DNA of 64,000 nucleotides from Ciceribacter ferrooxidans (GCF_004137355.1 NZ_SDVB01000065.1:1-64000), one strand, 5' to 3'; counted from the first letter of the stretch, positions 1-8,948 are shown. Numbers and translations are program-made. Notes: generated by a model from the sequence alone, not told the origin.

Positions 1-35
1 CAATCTCCCAGACGTCAATCAGAGACGGGGAGTGT

Positions 36-75
36 GACATTCCAACTTTGCAGAAACAGGACACTTCAACTTTGC
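36..75. repeat. Pair of IS-like terminal repeats at left edge
   Basis: Two 16-bp direct repeats, GACATTCCAACTTTGC at 36-51 and GACACTTCAACTTTGC at 60-75, match at 14 of 16 positions and start 24 bp apart. Spaced repeats of this kind are typical of the transposase-binding ends of IS21-like elements, so the window may begin just inside or beside such an element. No istA/istB coding sequence is visible here. The rest of 76-303 shows no convincing gene; it holds only a short open frame on the minus strand and the upstream region of the sigma factor. Confidence 0.4.
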
Positions 76-303
76 GGCCACATCCAAAGATCGCATAAGA
101 CAGCTTATGGAACTATAATATCACCCGGCCCAAACCGATACAGCAAGCGTGTTTCGGCATAGTCCATGAATATCGCTGTTGAACCGCACGACTCGTGCCC
201 TCTCGATTTTTGAGTTTTTCCGATAATCTTTCCTTGCAGACCCATGGAAATCCATCCGAGAAACGTCTCATTCCCAAAATAGACGATTGCGGGTCGGCTT
301 CGG

Positions 304-837
304 GTGGACGCGGAATTGGATGCAGAGCTCATAGAACGGGCGCAGCGCGGTGACCGGGAGGCCTTCGGGCAGTTCGTCTCGCAGCACTATGATTTTATCC
401 ACGCCATGGCATGGCGATGGTCGGGCAGCTCAACCGACGCCGACGATATCGCCCAGGAGGTCTGCGTCAAGCTCGGCTCGGCCATCCGGGGCTTTCGCGG
501 CGCCAGCCGGTTCAGGACATGGCTCTATACGCTGACGCTGAACGCTGCCCGCGACCACAGGCGCAAGCACGCGCGCGAGCAGCAGACGGTTCGTGCCTAC
601 ACCGACGAACCGCAGCGGGACACGACCGAAGAAGACGATACGGTCTCGACCGAGCTGTGGACGGCGGTGCGGGCTCTGCCGGAACGTCAATGCGCGGCTG
701 TGCTGCTCGTCTATGGCGAAGGCCTCAGTCATGCCGCCGCCGCCGATGCGCTGGGGTGCTCGGAGGCGACCGTTTCCTGGCACGTCCACGAAGCGCGCAA
801 GAGGCTGAAGGCCATGTTCGGCAAGGAAGAGGTATGA
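304..837 (+). CDS. ECF-type RNA polymerase sigma factor
   Basis: A 177-residue protein with the two-domain layout of extracytoplasmic-function sigma factors. Region 2 lies at about residues 10-80 and includes the DADDIAQEV segment typical of sigma2. Region 4 lies at about residues 115-170, with the helix-turn-helix around ADALGCSEATVSWHVHEARK. It should direct RNA polymerase to a small regulon. The proposed start is a GTG codon with no clear ribosome-binding site, so the first few residues are uncertain. Its TGA overlaps the ATG of the next gene (ATGA), which implies translational coupling to the VWA membrane protein. No classical anti-sigma gene lies next to it. Confidence 0.85.
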   Translation: MDAELDAELIERAQRGDREAFGQFVSQHYDFIHAMAWRWSGSSTDADDIAQEVCVKLGSAIRGFRGASRFRTWLYTLTLNAARDHRRKHAREQQTVRAYTDEPQRDTTEEDDTVSTELWTAVRALPERQCAAVLLVYGEGLSHAAAADALGCSEATVSWHVHEARKRLKAMFGKEEV

Positions 838-2828
838 TCTTGGACAAGGAACTCGAAAAACTCTCCCGCCAGATGCCGCCGACGCCGGATCCGGAGGCGC
901 GTGCGCGCGCACTTGCTGCGGCGATGCAGGCCTTCGACGAAGCGGCAGATCAATCTCTGACCCAAGGAAATACGAAGGGCCGGCGTCAAAGCTCCATCTT
1001 CAACTGGATATGGAGTCCCGCCGTGAACAAGAAATTCCTCGCCGGTTCGGCCCTTGCAACCCTGCTCGTCGTCGCCCTCGCCGGCTATCTCACGATCGAG
1101 ATGAGCCGTCACGGCGTGCCGATCAGCAATCAGGACAGCATTGCTCTGGACGAGGAGCGGCCCGCCGCTCCTGAACCGGGTATTGCGGAGACGACGGGCT
1201 CCGGCGACGCCGAGACCGCCGCGCTCAAAGGAACGGCAAAGAGTGCCGCCGAAGCCCAGGACGCCGTTGAGCTCCCGGCGCCTGCCGCATCGAGCGTCGT
1301 CGCCACGAAGCCGCAGTCGGTCGCTCCAATGAGCGCACCCTCCCTCGCCCCTGTTCCACTCATGGGGGAGAGCGGCCTGTTTCAGCCCGATCAGAATCGC
1401 GAGCGGTTCGCCAACGCCGATGATAATCCGATCAGGAGCGTGGCGACGGATCCGGTTTCGACCTTCTCCGCCGATGTCGACAGTGCGTCCTATTCCTTCG
1501 TTCGTCGTTCCCTGACCGGGGGGGCGATGCCCGATCCCCAGTCGGTCCGCGTCGAGGAGATGATCAACTATTTCCCGTATGACTGGCCCGGCCCCGAAAG
1601 CGCCGATGCGCCCTTCAAGGCGACCGTGACCGTGATGCCGACGCCGTGGAATCGCGACACGGAACTGATGCATGTGGCGATCAAGGGCTATGATCGCACG
1701 CCGGCAACGACGCCGCGTGCCAACCTGGTGTTCCTGATCGACGTGTCGGGCTCGATGGACGAGCCGGACAAGCTGCCGCTGCTCAAGAGCGCGTTCCGTC
1801 TCCTGGTCAACAGGCTGAAGGCCGACGACACGGTCTCGATCGTCGCCTATGCCGGCAATGCCGGGATCGTGCTCGAACCGACACCCGCGGCGGAGAAATC
1901 AAAGATCCTCTCGGCAATCGACCGACTGGAGGCCGGAGGCTCGACCGGCGGCGCCGAGGGGATCGAGGCGGCCTACGAGCTCGCGCAGCAAGCCTTCGTC
2001 AAGGATGGCGTCAATCGCGTGATGCTGGCGACGGATGGCGACTTCAACGTCGGGCCGTCGAGCGACGAGGACCTGAAGCGCATGGTCGAGGCGAAACGCA
2101 AGGACGGCATCTTCCTGACCGTCCTCGGCTTCGGGCGCGGCAATCTCAACGATTCCCTGATGCAGACGCTTGCACAGAACGGCAATGGGAATGCCGCCTA
2201 TATCGACACCCTGGCAGAGGCGCGGAAGACGCTGGTCGAGGAAGCCGGATCGACGCTGTTTCCGATCGCCACGGACGTCAAGTTCCAGGTGGAATTCAAC
2301 CCGGCGCGCATCGCCGAATACAGACTGATCGGCTACGAGACACGGACCCTCAACCACGAGGACTTCAACAACGACCGTGTGGACGCCGGCGACATCGGCT
2401 CCGGCCACAGCGTCACGGCGATCTACGAGATTACGCCCAAGGGAAGTCCTGCTGTCATGAACGACGACCTGCGTTACGGCGCGAGCAGCGCGGTTCCGGC
2501 GGAGACATCAGGCGACGCCCATCGGGGCGAGCTTGCCTTCGTCAAGATGCGCTACAAGCGGCCGGGCGAAGAAAAGAGCGCCCTCGTCACCCTGCCTGTC
2601 GACGACAAGAACGCCGTCACCTCGCTCGACGCCGCGCCGCAGGACGTCCGCTTCTCGGTGGCTGTCGCCGCCTTCGGCCAGAAACTGCGACGCGCCGCCC
2701 TCCTCGACTCCTATTCCTACCAGGCGATCGCCGATCTCGCGTCTGCAGCGCGGGGCCCGGACCCCTACGGCTACAGGTCGGAATTCGTCGGGCTTGTGCA
2801 TCTGGCCGAGGGCCTCGACCAGCGATGA
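834..2828 (+). CDS. Membrane-anchored VWA-domain protein (YfbK-like)
   Basis: A 664-residue protein. Residues 1-65 are polar and cytoplasm-like. One hydrophobic segment follows at about 68-88, then a low-complexity Ala/Pro/Glu stretch to about 180. A von Willebrand N-terminal region and a VWA domain come next; the metal-ion-dependent adhesion site is visible as DVSGSM near residue 301, with a downstream ATDGD motif. A C-terminal region resembling DUF3520 completes the protein. The domain order matches the YfbK family. Because it starts inside the sigma factor's stop codon, and because a short cytoplasmic segment followed by one membrane helix is the layout of anti-sigma factors, it may also control the sigma factor; that is inference. 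Confidence 0.85.
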   Translation: MILDKELEKLSRQMPPTPDPEARARALAAAMQAFDEAADQSLTQGNTKGRRQSSIFNWIWSPAVNKKFLAGSALATLLVVALAGYLTIEMSRHGVPISNQDSIALDEERPAAPEPGIAETTGSGDAETAALKGTAKSAAEAQDAVELPAPAASSVVATKPQSVAPMSAPSLAPVPLMGESGLFQPDQNRERFANADDNPIRSVATDPVSTFSADVDSASYSFVRRSLTGGAMPDPQSVRVEEMINYFPYDWPGPESADAPFKATVTVMPTPWNRDTELMHVAIKGYDRTPATTPRANLVFLIDVSGSMDEPDKLPLLKSAFRLLVNRLKADDTVSIVAYAGNAGIVLEPTPAAEKSKILSAIDRLEAGGSTGGAEGIEAAYELAQQAFVKDGVNRVMLATDGDFNVGPSSDEDLKRMVEAKRKDGIFLTVLGFGRGNLNDSLMQTLAQNGNGNAAYIDTLAEARKTLVEEAGSTLFPIATDVKFQVEFNPARIAEYRLIGYETRTLNHEDFNNDRVDAGDIGSGHSVTAIYEITPKGSPAVMNDDLRYGASSAVPAETSGDAHRGELAFVKMRYKRPGEEKSALVTLPVDDKNAVTSLDAAPQDVRFSVAVAAFGQKLRRAALLDSYSYQAIADLASAARGPDPYGYRSEFVGLVHLAEGLDQR

Positions 2829-2839
2829 GGAGCCAGCGG

Positions 2840-2868
2840 AGCGCCGATGAATGTCCCTCGTCGGCGCT
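2840..2868. terminator. Hairpin between convergent genes
   Basis: AGCGCCGA at 2840-2847 pairs with TCGGCGCT at 2861-2868, with further partial pairing inside. It lies between the VWA gene and the convergent LacI gene. There is no strong T-run, so it is a likely but not textbook terminator. Confidence 0.5.
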
Positions 2869-2928
2869 TGCCACGGCACTTCTGGCGTGACGAGATCTCG
2901 GCAGACCCGAAGCCCCCGTGCAAACGCA

Positions 2929-3966
2929 TCACGCCGTCGCGCCTGCGAACACCTCGAAGCCGGTGTCGAAAACTGAAGGTTCCGGCGGGCGCTGCGGTGA
3001 CTCGAACGCCTTCTCGATCGCAGTACGGCCAATGAGAAAACGGTTCGAGCGGATCGTCGAAAGCGGCTGCGGCAGCTCCCGGCCGATATCGAGACCGTTG
3101 AAGCCGAAGATCGCGAGCTGGTCCGGGATCGAGATTCTAGCGGCCATGCAGTGGAAAATGCCGCCGACGGCCATGTCGTCGTTGGAATAGACGATGACAT
3201 CGAGCCCGGGATGCTCGGCACAGAGCCGTGCCGTCATCTCCTTGCCGACGCCGACGGAGCTCGGCGCTTCCGCGATCGCTTCCGCCGTGATCGTCAGGCC
3301 GGCGTCCCGCAGCGCGTCCACAAGGCCGTCGTAGCGAAGACGCGCCCGCCGGTCCGCCGTCCAGTCGTGGCCGGCATAGCCGAAGCGGCGATAGCCGCGC
3401 CCGACGAGATAACGCCCCGTAGCGTATCCGGCACGCCGGTGCGACATGCCGACGGCGATATCGATCGGAACCGCATCGATATCCATCATTTCGACGACGC
3501 GGATATCGCTTTGAATGAGCATGCGGCGCGTCGCGTCGGTGTGTTCGAAACCGGCAATCAGGATTGCGCTCGGTTTCCAGGACAGCAGCCCGCGCACGAC
3601 CGCCTCCTCGCGGTCCATGTCGTATTCGGTGACGCTGATGACCGGCTGGTTCTCACTGTCCCGCAGGGCGGCGTGGATGCCCTGAAGCACTTCGGGAAAG
3701 ACGATGTTCGAGAGCGAAGGGATGACGACGCCGACAAGATGGGAATCGAGCGAGGCCAGCGAGCCGGCAATCTTGTTCGGCACGTAGCCGGTGGCCCGTA
3801 CCGCTTCCATCACCCTCTTTCGTGTTTCCTCCGCGACGGGGCCCTTGTTGCGCATGATGCGCGAGACGGTCGACTCGCCCACACCGGCACGCTGGGCAAC
3901 GTCCTTGACGGTGACCTTGCTCTTCCTGTCGGGCAAACGCAGCCTTGGTTGCGTAGCTTCTCCCAT
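2929..3966 (-). CDS. LacI-family repressor (GntR-like), likely of acid-sugar genes
   Basis: A 345-residue LacI/GalR regulator. The N-terminal helix-turn-helix (VKDVAQRAGVGESTVSRIM) is followed by the hinge and a periplasmic-binding-protein-like effector domain beginning near residue 65. The ATG is preceded by GGAGC at a good distance. It lies downstream of, and on the same strand as, the ABC transporter and dehydrogenase operon. Three operator-like sites with an AGCG(C/T)T core occur at 8804, 8968 and 12711, in the two divergent promoter regions of this catabolic block. LacI proteins of the gluconate-repressor type are known to bind operators with AGCGCT-type centres, so this protein is the obvious candidate to bind them. 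The effector is probably a C4 acid sugar or an intermediate; that is inference. Confidence 0.88.
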   Translation of the reverse strand: MGEATQPRLRLPDRKSKVTVKDVAQRAGVGESTVSRIMRNKGPVAEETRKRVMEAVRATGYVPNKIAGSLASLDSHLVGVVIPSLSNIVFPEVLQGIHAALRDSENQPVISVTEYDMDREEAVVRGLLSWKPSAILIAGFEHTDATRRMLIQSDIRVVEMMDIDAVPIDIAVGMSHRRAGYATGRYLVGRGYRRFGYAGHDWTADRRARLRYDGLVDALRDAGLTITAEAIAEAPSSVGVGKEMTARLCAEHPGLDVIVYSNDDMAVGGIFHCMAARISIPDQLAIFGFNGLDIGRELPQPLSTIRSNRFLIGRTAIEKAFESPQRPPEPSVFDTGFEVFAGATA

Positions 3967-4041
3967 TCTTTTTGCTCCAGTGCCGGTTCAAGAAGACCTG
4001 TCGGCTGTTTCCAACCGTTCGTTCCCGTAGAACCTTTATAC

Positions 4042-4079
4042 CAAGTCGTCCGACGCTGCGAAGAGCGCCGGACGACTTG
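4042..4079. terminator. Strong 11-bp hairpin after the dehydrogenase gene
   Basis: CAAGTCGTCCG at 4042-4052 pairs perfectly with CGGACGACTTG at 4069-4079 around a 16-nt loop. It lies 38 bp beyond the stop of the dehydrogenase gene and upstream of the lacI start, so it probably ends or attenuates the transporter operon before lacI. No U-tract follows on the minus strand. Confidence 0.5.
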
Positions 4080-4116
4080 TTTCACAAGAGGCCGTGGCGC
4101 GAACGGCGAATACGCT

Positions 4117-5013
4117 TCACTTCTGTCCGACGTATTTCCGCCACGAGTGCTGCTCCCGGAAGCCGAGGATCTCGCGTGCCTTGCGATTCGACAGCAGGCT
4201 TTCGTATTCTCCCATCGGACGCGTGACCTTTACGCCCGGATAGAAGCGGTCGATCAGTTCCTGTGTCGGGAGGTCGGAAGAGGTTTCGTCGTTGGCGGCG
4301 TTGAACACCTCAAAGCCCAGCCCGTCCTTGTGAACGGCGAGCTCGACGATCTGACCCAGATCCCGTGCGTCGATATAGCTCCATGCAATTCTCTTGCGGA
4401 AACCCGGATCGGCAAACCATTTGGGGAAGAGTTCGTATTCGTGCGGCTCGATCACGTTGCCGATGCGGATGGCATAGATGTCGATGCCCGACCGTAGGGC
4501 GAAGGCCTGCGCGGTCTTCTCGTTGCAGATCTTCGACAGTGCATAGCTGTCCATCGGGTCGACGGGGTAATCCTCCTCCAGCGGGAAGTGGACCGGATGG
4601 CGGGGCTCGTTGGCGAACACGAGACCGTAGGTGGTCTCCGACGAGGCGATGATCACCTTCTTGATCCCGAGCTTCACCGCCGCCTCGATGACGTTGTAGG
4701 TCCCCATCGTGTTGATGCGGAACATTTCGTTGTCCGGCGTGAGCATGATCCGCGGGATTGCCGCAAAGTGGACGACCGCATCCACGGGCTGGGCCCGCAG
4801 CGACGGGTCGAATTCGTGCAGGCCCATGTAGCTCGAGAAGGCACTGAACACCTGGCCGCTGTCGGTAATGTCGGTGATCAGCGTGCGCACCTTGGGATTA
4901 TCGAGCGGCTTGGTGTCGATGTTGAGGACCTGGTGGCCCTGTTCGACGAGGTACTGGACGACATGCTTTCCAGCCTTGCCGCTGCCCCCGGTGAACATAA
5001 TGCGTTTGCTCAT
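4117..5013 (-). CDS. NAD-dependent epimerase/dehydratase-family dehydrogenase
   Basis: A 298-residue extended short-chain dehydrogenase/reductase. The Rossmann glycine motif TGGSGKAG lies at the N terminus, and the catalytic pair is visible as SSETTYG plus the YALSK Tyr-Lys motif near residues 160-165. The start chosen is the ATG at 5013, which has GGAG six bases upstream; an ATG four codons earlier lacks a ribosome-binding site. It is the last gene of the permease-binding protein-ATPase operon, so it probably acts on the imported substrate. D-erythronate dehydrogenase (DenD) of the C4 acid-sugar pathway is also an extended SDR, which makes a role in oxidising erythronate or a related aldonate possible. 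The sequence alone does not decide the substrate. Confidence 0.75.
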   Translation of the reverse strand: MSKRIMFTGGSGKAGKHVVQYLVEQGHQVLNIDTKPLDNPKVRTLITDITDSGQVFSAFSSYMGLHEFDPSLRAQPVDAVVHFAAIPRIMLTPDNEMFRINTMGTYNVIEAAVKLGIKKVIIASSETTYGLVFANEPRHPVHFPLEEDYPVDPMDSYALSKICNEKTAQAFALRSGIDIYAIRIGNVIEPHEYELFPKWFADPGFRKRIAWSYIDARDLGQIVELAVHKDGLGFEVFNAANDETSSDLPTQELIDRFYPGVKVTRPMGEYESLLSNRKAREILGFREQHSWRKYVGQK

Positions 5014-5067
5014 CTCATTCTCCATTGCTGCTGATGCTGCTGTAGGGGATGTCGCCTGCCCGCGGGG

Positions 5068-6570
5068 TCAGCCCGTCGCGGCGAACATCACGTTTTCCTG
5101 GCTGGCTTCCTGGTGGGTGAAGCCACCGGTGATACGGCCCTCCCTGAGGACGATGACCCGGTCGCTGATAGCGAGAACTTCCGGCAGGTCGGAGGAGACC
5201 ACGATGATCGACATGCCTTCCGCGGCCAGCTTGTTGAGCAGGGCGTGGACCTCGGCCTTCGCGCCGACGTCGATGCCGCGGGTCGGTTCGTCGACGATGA
5301 GAATGCGCGGCTTGCGTGCCACCCATTTGGCGATGATGACCTTCTGCTGGTTGCCGCCCGACAGATTGACGACCTTCTGTTCCGGACTCGGCGTCTTGAT
5401 CCCGAGCGCCTGGATGAATTCCCGGCAGCGCTTCGTCTCGCGGCCGCGATCGACGAAATCGAGCCGGCAATAGTCCGAGAGATGCGTGAGGCTGAAATTC
5501 TCGCGGACCGACATGTCGAGCACGAGCCCCTGCCCCTTGCGGTCCTCGGTCACGAAGCCCAGACCCTCGCTGATCGCAACCGAAGGGTCGCTCATTCTGA
5601 CCGGCTTGCCATCGATCAGGATCTCGCCGACATAGGCCCGGCTGCCGAAGATCATTTCCATGACTTCCGTGCGACCCGCTCCGATGAGCCCGAAGAAGCC
5701 GAGGATTTCACCCCTGTGCAGGTCGAAGCTCACATCCCTGACATGGGCGGAATGATGCGTCGGGCGATACATGCCGAGATTGCGCACCGACAGCAGCACT
5801 TCGTCGGTGGCATGGGAGACGTGTTCGCCGAAGAACTGCGACAGTTCGCGATCGACCATCTTGCGCACCAGAAGGTCGCGCGTCATTTCGCCGACGGGAC
5901 GGGAATCCACGGTCTCGCCGTCGCGCATGACGGTCACCATGTCGGCGATCTCGAAGATTTCCTCGAGCCGATGCGAGATGTAGACGATGCCGATATTCTG
6001 CGCGGCGAGCCGCTTGACCATGCGCAGCAGGACCGTCGCCTCGTGATGGCTGAGCGACGCGGTCGGTTCGTCCATGATGATGAGTTTCGACTGATAGGAG
6101 ATCGCGCGGGCGATCTCGACCATCTGCTTTTGTCCGATGCTGAGGTCGCCGACCAGCATCGCCGGATTGAGTTTCATGTCGAGTTCGGCGAGAACGGCGG
6201 CGGCGGCCGCATTCATCTTCCGCCGGTCGATCAGCCCGGCCGCATTTACCGGTTCGCGGGCGAGGAAGATGTTCTCCGCGATCGAGAGATTATCGACGAC
6301 CGCGAGCTCCTGGTAGATGATCGATATGCCGAGGGATCTGGCATGCACCGGATCGGAGATCACGACTTCCTCGCCTTCGACCGAGATCGTACCGCCGGGA
6401 TCACAGCGCTGCACGCCGGTCATGATCTTCATCAGCGTGCTTTTCCCCGCCCCGTTCTCGCCCGCGATGGCATGAACCTGTCCGCGATAGAGGGTGAGAT
6501 CGACCCCTTTCAACGCCTTCACGCCCGGAAAGGTCTTTGAGATGTTTCGCATTTCGAGAAATGGGGTCAT
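5068..6570 (-). CDS. Sugar ABC transporter, duplicated ATP-binding subunit (RbsA/MglA type)
   Basis: A 500-residue protein with two nucleotide-binding domains in tandem, the pattern of CUT2 sugar importers. Domain 1 has a normal Walker A, GENGAGKST at residues 37-45, and the Walker B IMDEPTASL. Domain 2 has a degenerate P-loop (GLIGAGRTE) and the signature LSGGNQQK, as is normal in the family. An in-frame open region continues upstream of 6570, but MTPFLEMRN aligns with the family start. It is the third gene of the operon, after permease and binding protein. Its neighbours suggest uptake of a C4-C6 sugar, polyol or aldonate that enters the threonate/erythronate route. Confidence 0.92.
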   Translation of the reverse strand: MTPFLEMRNISKTFPGVKALKGVDLTLYRGQVHAIAGENGAGKSTLMKIMTGVQRCDPGGTISVEGEEVVISDPVHARSLGISIIYQELAVVDNLSIAENIFLAREPVNAAGLIDRRKMNAAAAAVLAELDMKLNPAMLVGDLSIGQKQMVEIARAISYQSKLIIMDEPTASLSHHEATVLLRMVKRLAAQNIGIVYISHRLEEIFEIADMVTVMRDGETVDSRPVGEMTRDLLVRKMVDRELSQFFGEHVSHATDEVLLSVRNLGMYRPTHHSAHVRDVSFDLHRGEILGFFGLIGAGRTEVMEMIFGSRAYVGEILIDGKPVRMSDPSVAISEGLGFVTEDRKGQGLVLDMSVRENFSLTHLSDYCRLDFVDRGRETKRCREFIQALGIKTPSPEQKVVNLSGGNQQKVIIAKWVARKPRILIVDEPTRGIDVGAKAEVHALLNKLAAEGMSIIVVSSDLPEVLAISDRVIVLREGRITGGFTHQEASQENVMFAATG

Positions 6571-6602
6571 GGTCTGCTCGAATACCGCTCCGGTGTGAAT
6601 GG

Positions 6603-6627
6603 ATGCGGAAGCAGTCGGCTCCCGCAC
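6603..6627 (-). terminator. Stem-loop following the binding-protein gene
   Basis: On the minus strand GTGCGGGAGC pairs with GCTTCCGCAT (10 bp including two G-U pairs) around a 5-nt loop. It begins 17 bases after the binding-protein stop and precedes the ATPase gene. Stem-loops in this position commonly protect the binding-protein mRNA and reduce expression of downstream genes. Confidence 0.45.
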
Positions 6628-6643
6628 CCGAGTTCTGCAGGTG

Positions 6644-7585
6644 TTACTTCGTGTAGCTGCCCAGATTTTCGGCCGTGACGACCGTGACGCCGGTATCGAC
6701 GTCCGCCGGGCTCTTCTCCTCACCGGTGATCTGCGCCACCAGGTGCTCGACCGCCAGACGTCCCATCGTGACCGGACGCTGAACCATGATGCCGTCGATG
6801 AAGCCGTCCTTGACGCCCTTGACCGTGTCCGGCAGGTCGTCGAAGGCGAACACCTTCAGCACGCCCTTGCGATCGGAGAATTCCTTCTCGGCGAGAACCT
6901 TGGCGACCGCGGGACCGCCGACCTGGCTGATACCGAAGATGCCCTTGAGGTCCGGGTTGGCGCGCAGCAGCGCTTCCGTCACCGACACACCGCGGGCCAG
7001 ATCGTCCTCGGTGCCTTCGGTGGCGGCGATGGTGATCTTCGGATAGGCTTCGAGTGCCTTCTTCACGCCGGCGATGCGTTCGTTCAGGTTCGATGCGCCG
7101 AGCTGACCGGTGACGATCGCCACCTTACCCTCGCCGCCGATGGCTTCCGCCATCGCCTTGCCCATGGTCTCGCCCGCAGCTTCGTTGATCGTGCCGATAT
7201 ACATGCTGCGGCCGCTGTTGGCGCTGTCGCTGTCGAAGGTGAGAACGGCAATGCCGGCATCGACGGCCTGCTTGATGATGCCTTCGACGGACTTGGGTTC
7301 GTTCACCGAGATCGCGATCCCGTCAACATGCCGCGCGATCAGGTCCTCGATGATCTTGACCTGCGTCGAACCCTGGGTGTTCTGCGGAACGACCCACTGA
7401 TACTGCACGCCCAGCTTGTCGGCGGCGTCCTTCGCTCCGGTGTTGCAGTCGTCGAAGAACGGGACGGCAACCTTCGGAACGACGGCGACGGTAATGTCGG
7501 CCTTGTCCTTGGCAAAGGCTGCACCCGTTGCCAGCAGCGACATCGTCAGGATCGCCGCACGAGCGGAATTGAAAAGTACACGCAT
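6644..7585 (-). CDS. Sugar ABC transporter periplasmic substrate-binding protein (RbsB type)
   Basis: A 313-residue protein with a clear Sec signal peptide. It has a basic start, a hydrophobic core around residues 9-24, and a probable cleavage site after AAFA. The mature part is a type I periplasmic-binding fold, with the family's DGIAISV and LGASNLNERI segments. It lies between the permease and the ATPase, so it is the specificity component of this importer. A consensus-like AGGAGGA lies upstream of the ATG. The ligand cannot be read from sequence; the surrounding acid-sugar enzymes suggest a C4 or related sugar acid, polyol or aldose. Confidence 0.92.
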   Translation of the reverse strand: MRVLFNSARAAILTMSLLATGAAFAKDKADITVAVVPKVAVPFFDDCNTGAKDAADKLGVQYQWVVPQNTQGSTQVKIIEDLIARHVDGIAISVNEPKSVEGIIKQAVDAGIAVLTFDSDSANSGRSMYIGTINEAAGETMGKAMAEAIGGEGKVAIVTGQLGASNLNERIAGVKKALEAYPKITIAATEGTEDDLARGVSVTEALLRANPDLKGIFGISQVGGPAVAKVLAEKEFSDRKGVLKVFAFDDLPDTVKGVKDGFIDGIMVQRPVTMGRLAVEHLVAQITGEEKSPADVDTGVTVVTAENLGSYTK

Positions 7586-7669
7586 GAAATCCTCCTCCTC
7601 AACAAGCTCTCCTCGAGCCTGGATTCTTCGTGATTGATTTAGACGTTCGGCATGCTCATTCGTCTTGGC

Positions 7670-8680
7670 TCAGTTCTTTCCTCCCATGATCCTGCTCCGC
7701 AGCACGTCGAGGCTCACGGCGATCAGGATGACGCCGCCGGTGATGGCCTGTTGCGCATAGGTATTGATGTTGAGCAGCACGACGCCGTTGGCGATCACGC
7801 CGACGAGCGCCGCGCCGATGACCGCGCCGGTCACGCTCCCTGCCCCGCCGGCCAGACTCGCTCCACCGATCGCGGCGGCGGCGATGACGTCGAGCTCGGA
7901 CCCGAAGCCGGAAGCCGGCTCGGCCGAAAGATAGCGGGAGAAACCGATGACGCCGGCCAATGCGGCAATCGTTGACGACAGGACATAGACCGACAGCTTG
8001 ATACGGTCGACCTTGACGCCACTCAGCCGCGCGGCGTGCTCGTTCCCACCCGTCGCATAGACGTGCCGGCCGAAGCGGGTGCGGCGCATGATGACCGCAA
8101 AGAGCAGCATCAGGACGACCATGATGATGACCGGAACCGGCACGGGGCCGAGATACCCCTGCCCGAGGACGGCAAATCCCTCCGGCGTCTCGGGCGTCAC
8201 CGGCACACCGCGGGTGATCATGTACATCAGCCCGCGCCCGATGCTCAGTGTTCCGAGTGTCGCGATGAATGGCGGCAAACCGATGAAGGTAATCAGGAGG
8301 CCGTTGCAGAGGCCGAAAACCAGGCCGACGCCCAGCCCGGCGGCAACGCAGATCTCGGTCGGGTAGCCCGCGCTGAAGCAGAGGGCGGTCACGAGCGAGG
8401 CAAGCCCCATGGCCGATCCGACCGACAGGTCGATGCCGCCGGTGATGATGACCATGACCATGCCGATGCTCATGATCGCCGTCAGCGAGAAGGCGCGGAA
8501 CACACCCATCAGGTTGTTCGTCGTGAAAAAGTAGGGCGTATAGAGGCTGATCAGGGCCCCGACCACGACCAACGCGATCAGGACGTTGAACTCGCGCACC
8601 TGGAACAGCTTGCCGGCTTCGGTCAGCAGGCGGGAATGCAGCGATCCGGACGCGGTTTGGTGCTGATCGGTCGCAAGCAT
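7670..8680 (-). CDS. Sugar ABC transporter permease (RbsC type)
   Basis: A 336-residue, strongly hydrophobic protein with about eight to ten membrane segments. It has the branched-chain/ribose permease motifs, including FIGLPPFIATLGTLSIGRG and the repeated glycine/alanine helices near the C terminus. It is the first gene of the minus-strand operon and faces the divergent promoter region that carries the operators at 8804 and 8968. It forms the membrane channel with the RbsB- and RbsA-like subunits downstream. Confidence 0.92.
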   Translation of the reverse strand: MLATDQHQTASGSLHSRLLTEAGKLFQVREFNVLIALVVVGALISLYTPYFFTTNNLMGVFRAFSLTAIMSIGMVMVIITGGIDLSVGSAMGLASLVTALCFSAGYPTEICVAAGLGVGLVFGLCNGLLITFIGLPPFIATLGTLSIGRGLMYMITRGVPVTPETPEGFAVLGQGYLGPVPVPVIIMVVLMLLFAVIMRRTRFGRHVYATGGNEHAARLSGVKVDRIKLSVYVLSSTIAALAGVIGFSRYLSAEPASGFGSELDVIAAAAIGGASLAGGAGSVTGAVIGAALVGVIANGVVLLNINTYAQQAITGGVILIAVSLDVLRSRIMGGKN

Positions 8681-8803
8681 TTCTCATTCCTCCCAAAAGT
8701 TGCTCCGTTGCGCTGCCGCCTTGACCCAAGGGGCTCCTCAACCCCTTCGGCCGTCTCTGTCACCCATTCTCCGGTCGAGAACTGACGGCAGAATGGTCAT
8801 CGA

Positions 8804-8819
8804 ATGGCAGCGCTGTCAT
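8804..8819. promoter_or_regulatory. LacI-type operator, copy 1
   Basis: ATGGCAGCGCTGTCAT is a near-perfect palindrome centred on the fully symmetric CAGCGCTG. An identical 16-mer lies at 8968. This copy is 124 bp upstream of the permease start. The symmetry and AGCGCT core fit a LacI/GntR-type repressor, most simply the one at 2929-3966. Confidence 0.75.
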
Positions 8820-8864
8820 TTTCTTCGTTCAACTCATCGGTCTTGTCAACCGGCTTTTTACGAT

Positions 8865-8901
8865 TTGCGGATATTCGCAATTCATCTGCGGATTCCCGCA
8901 A
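8865..8901. promoter_or_regulatory. Tandem inverted repeats between the two operators
   Basis: Two copies of a TGCGGAT-N3-CGCAA unit lie at 8866-8880 and 8887-8901, starting 21 bp apart and identical at 12 of 15 positions. Each is itself an inverted repeat, TTGCG/CGCAA in the first and TGCGG/CCGCA in the second. A two-turn period is typical of cooperative dimer binding on one face of the helix. They differ from the LacI operators on either side, so a second regulator may bind here. Confidence 0.5.
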
Positions 8902-8948
8902 GTCGTGAGCAATGGAGGAGATGCGGCGCTTTTTGGATGTTGCGTTCA

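Noticed and set aside
105-332. Short minus-strand open frame (75 codons) upstream of and overlapping the sigma factor
   Set aside because: No recognisable domain, no convincing ribosome-binding site, and overlap with the sigma factor start; kept as intergenic.
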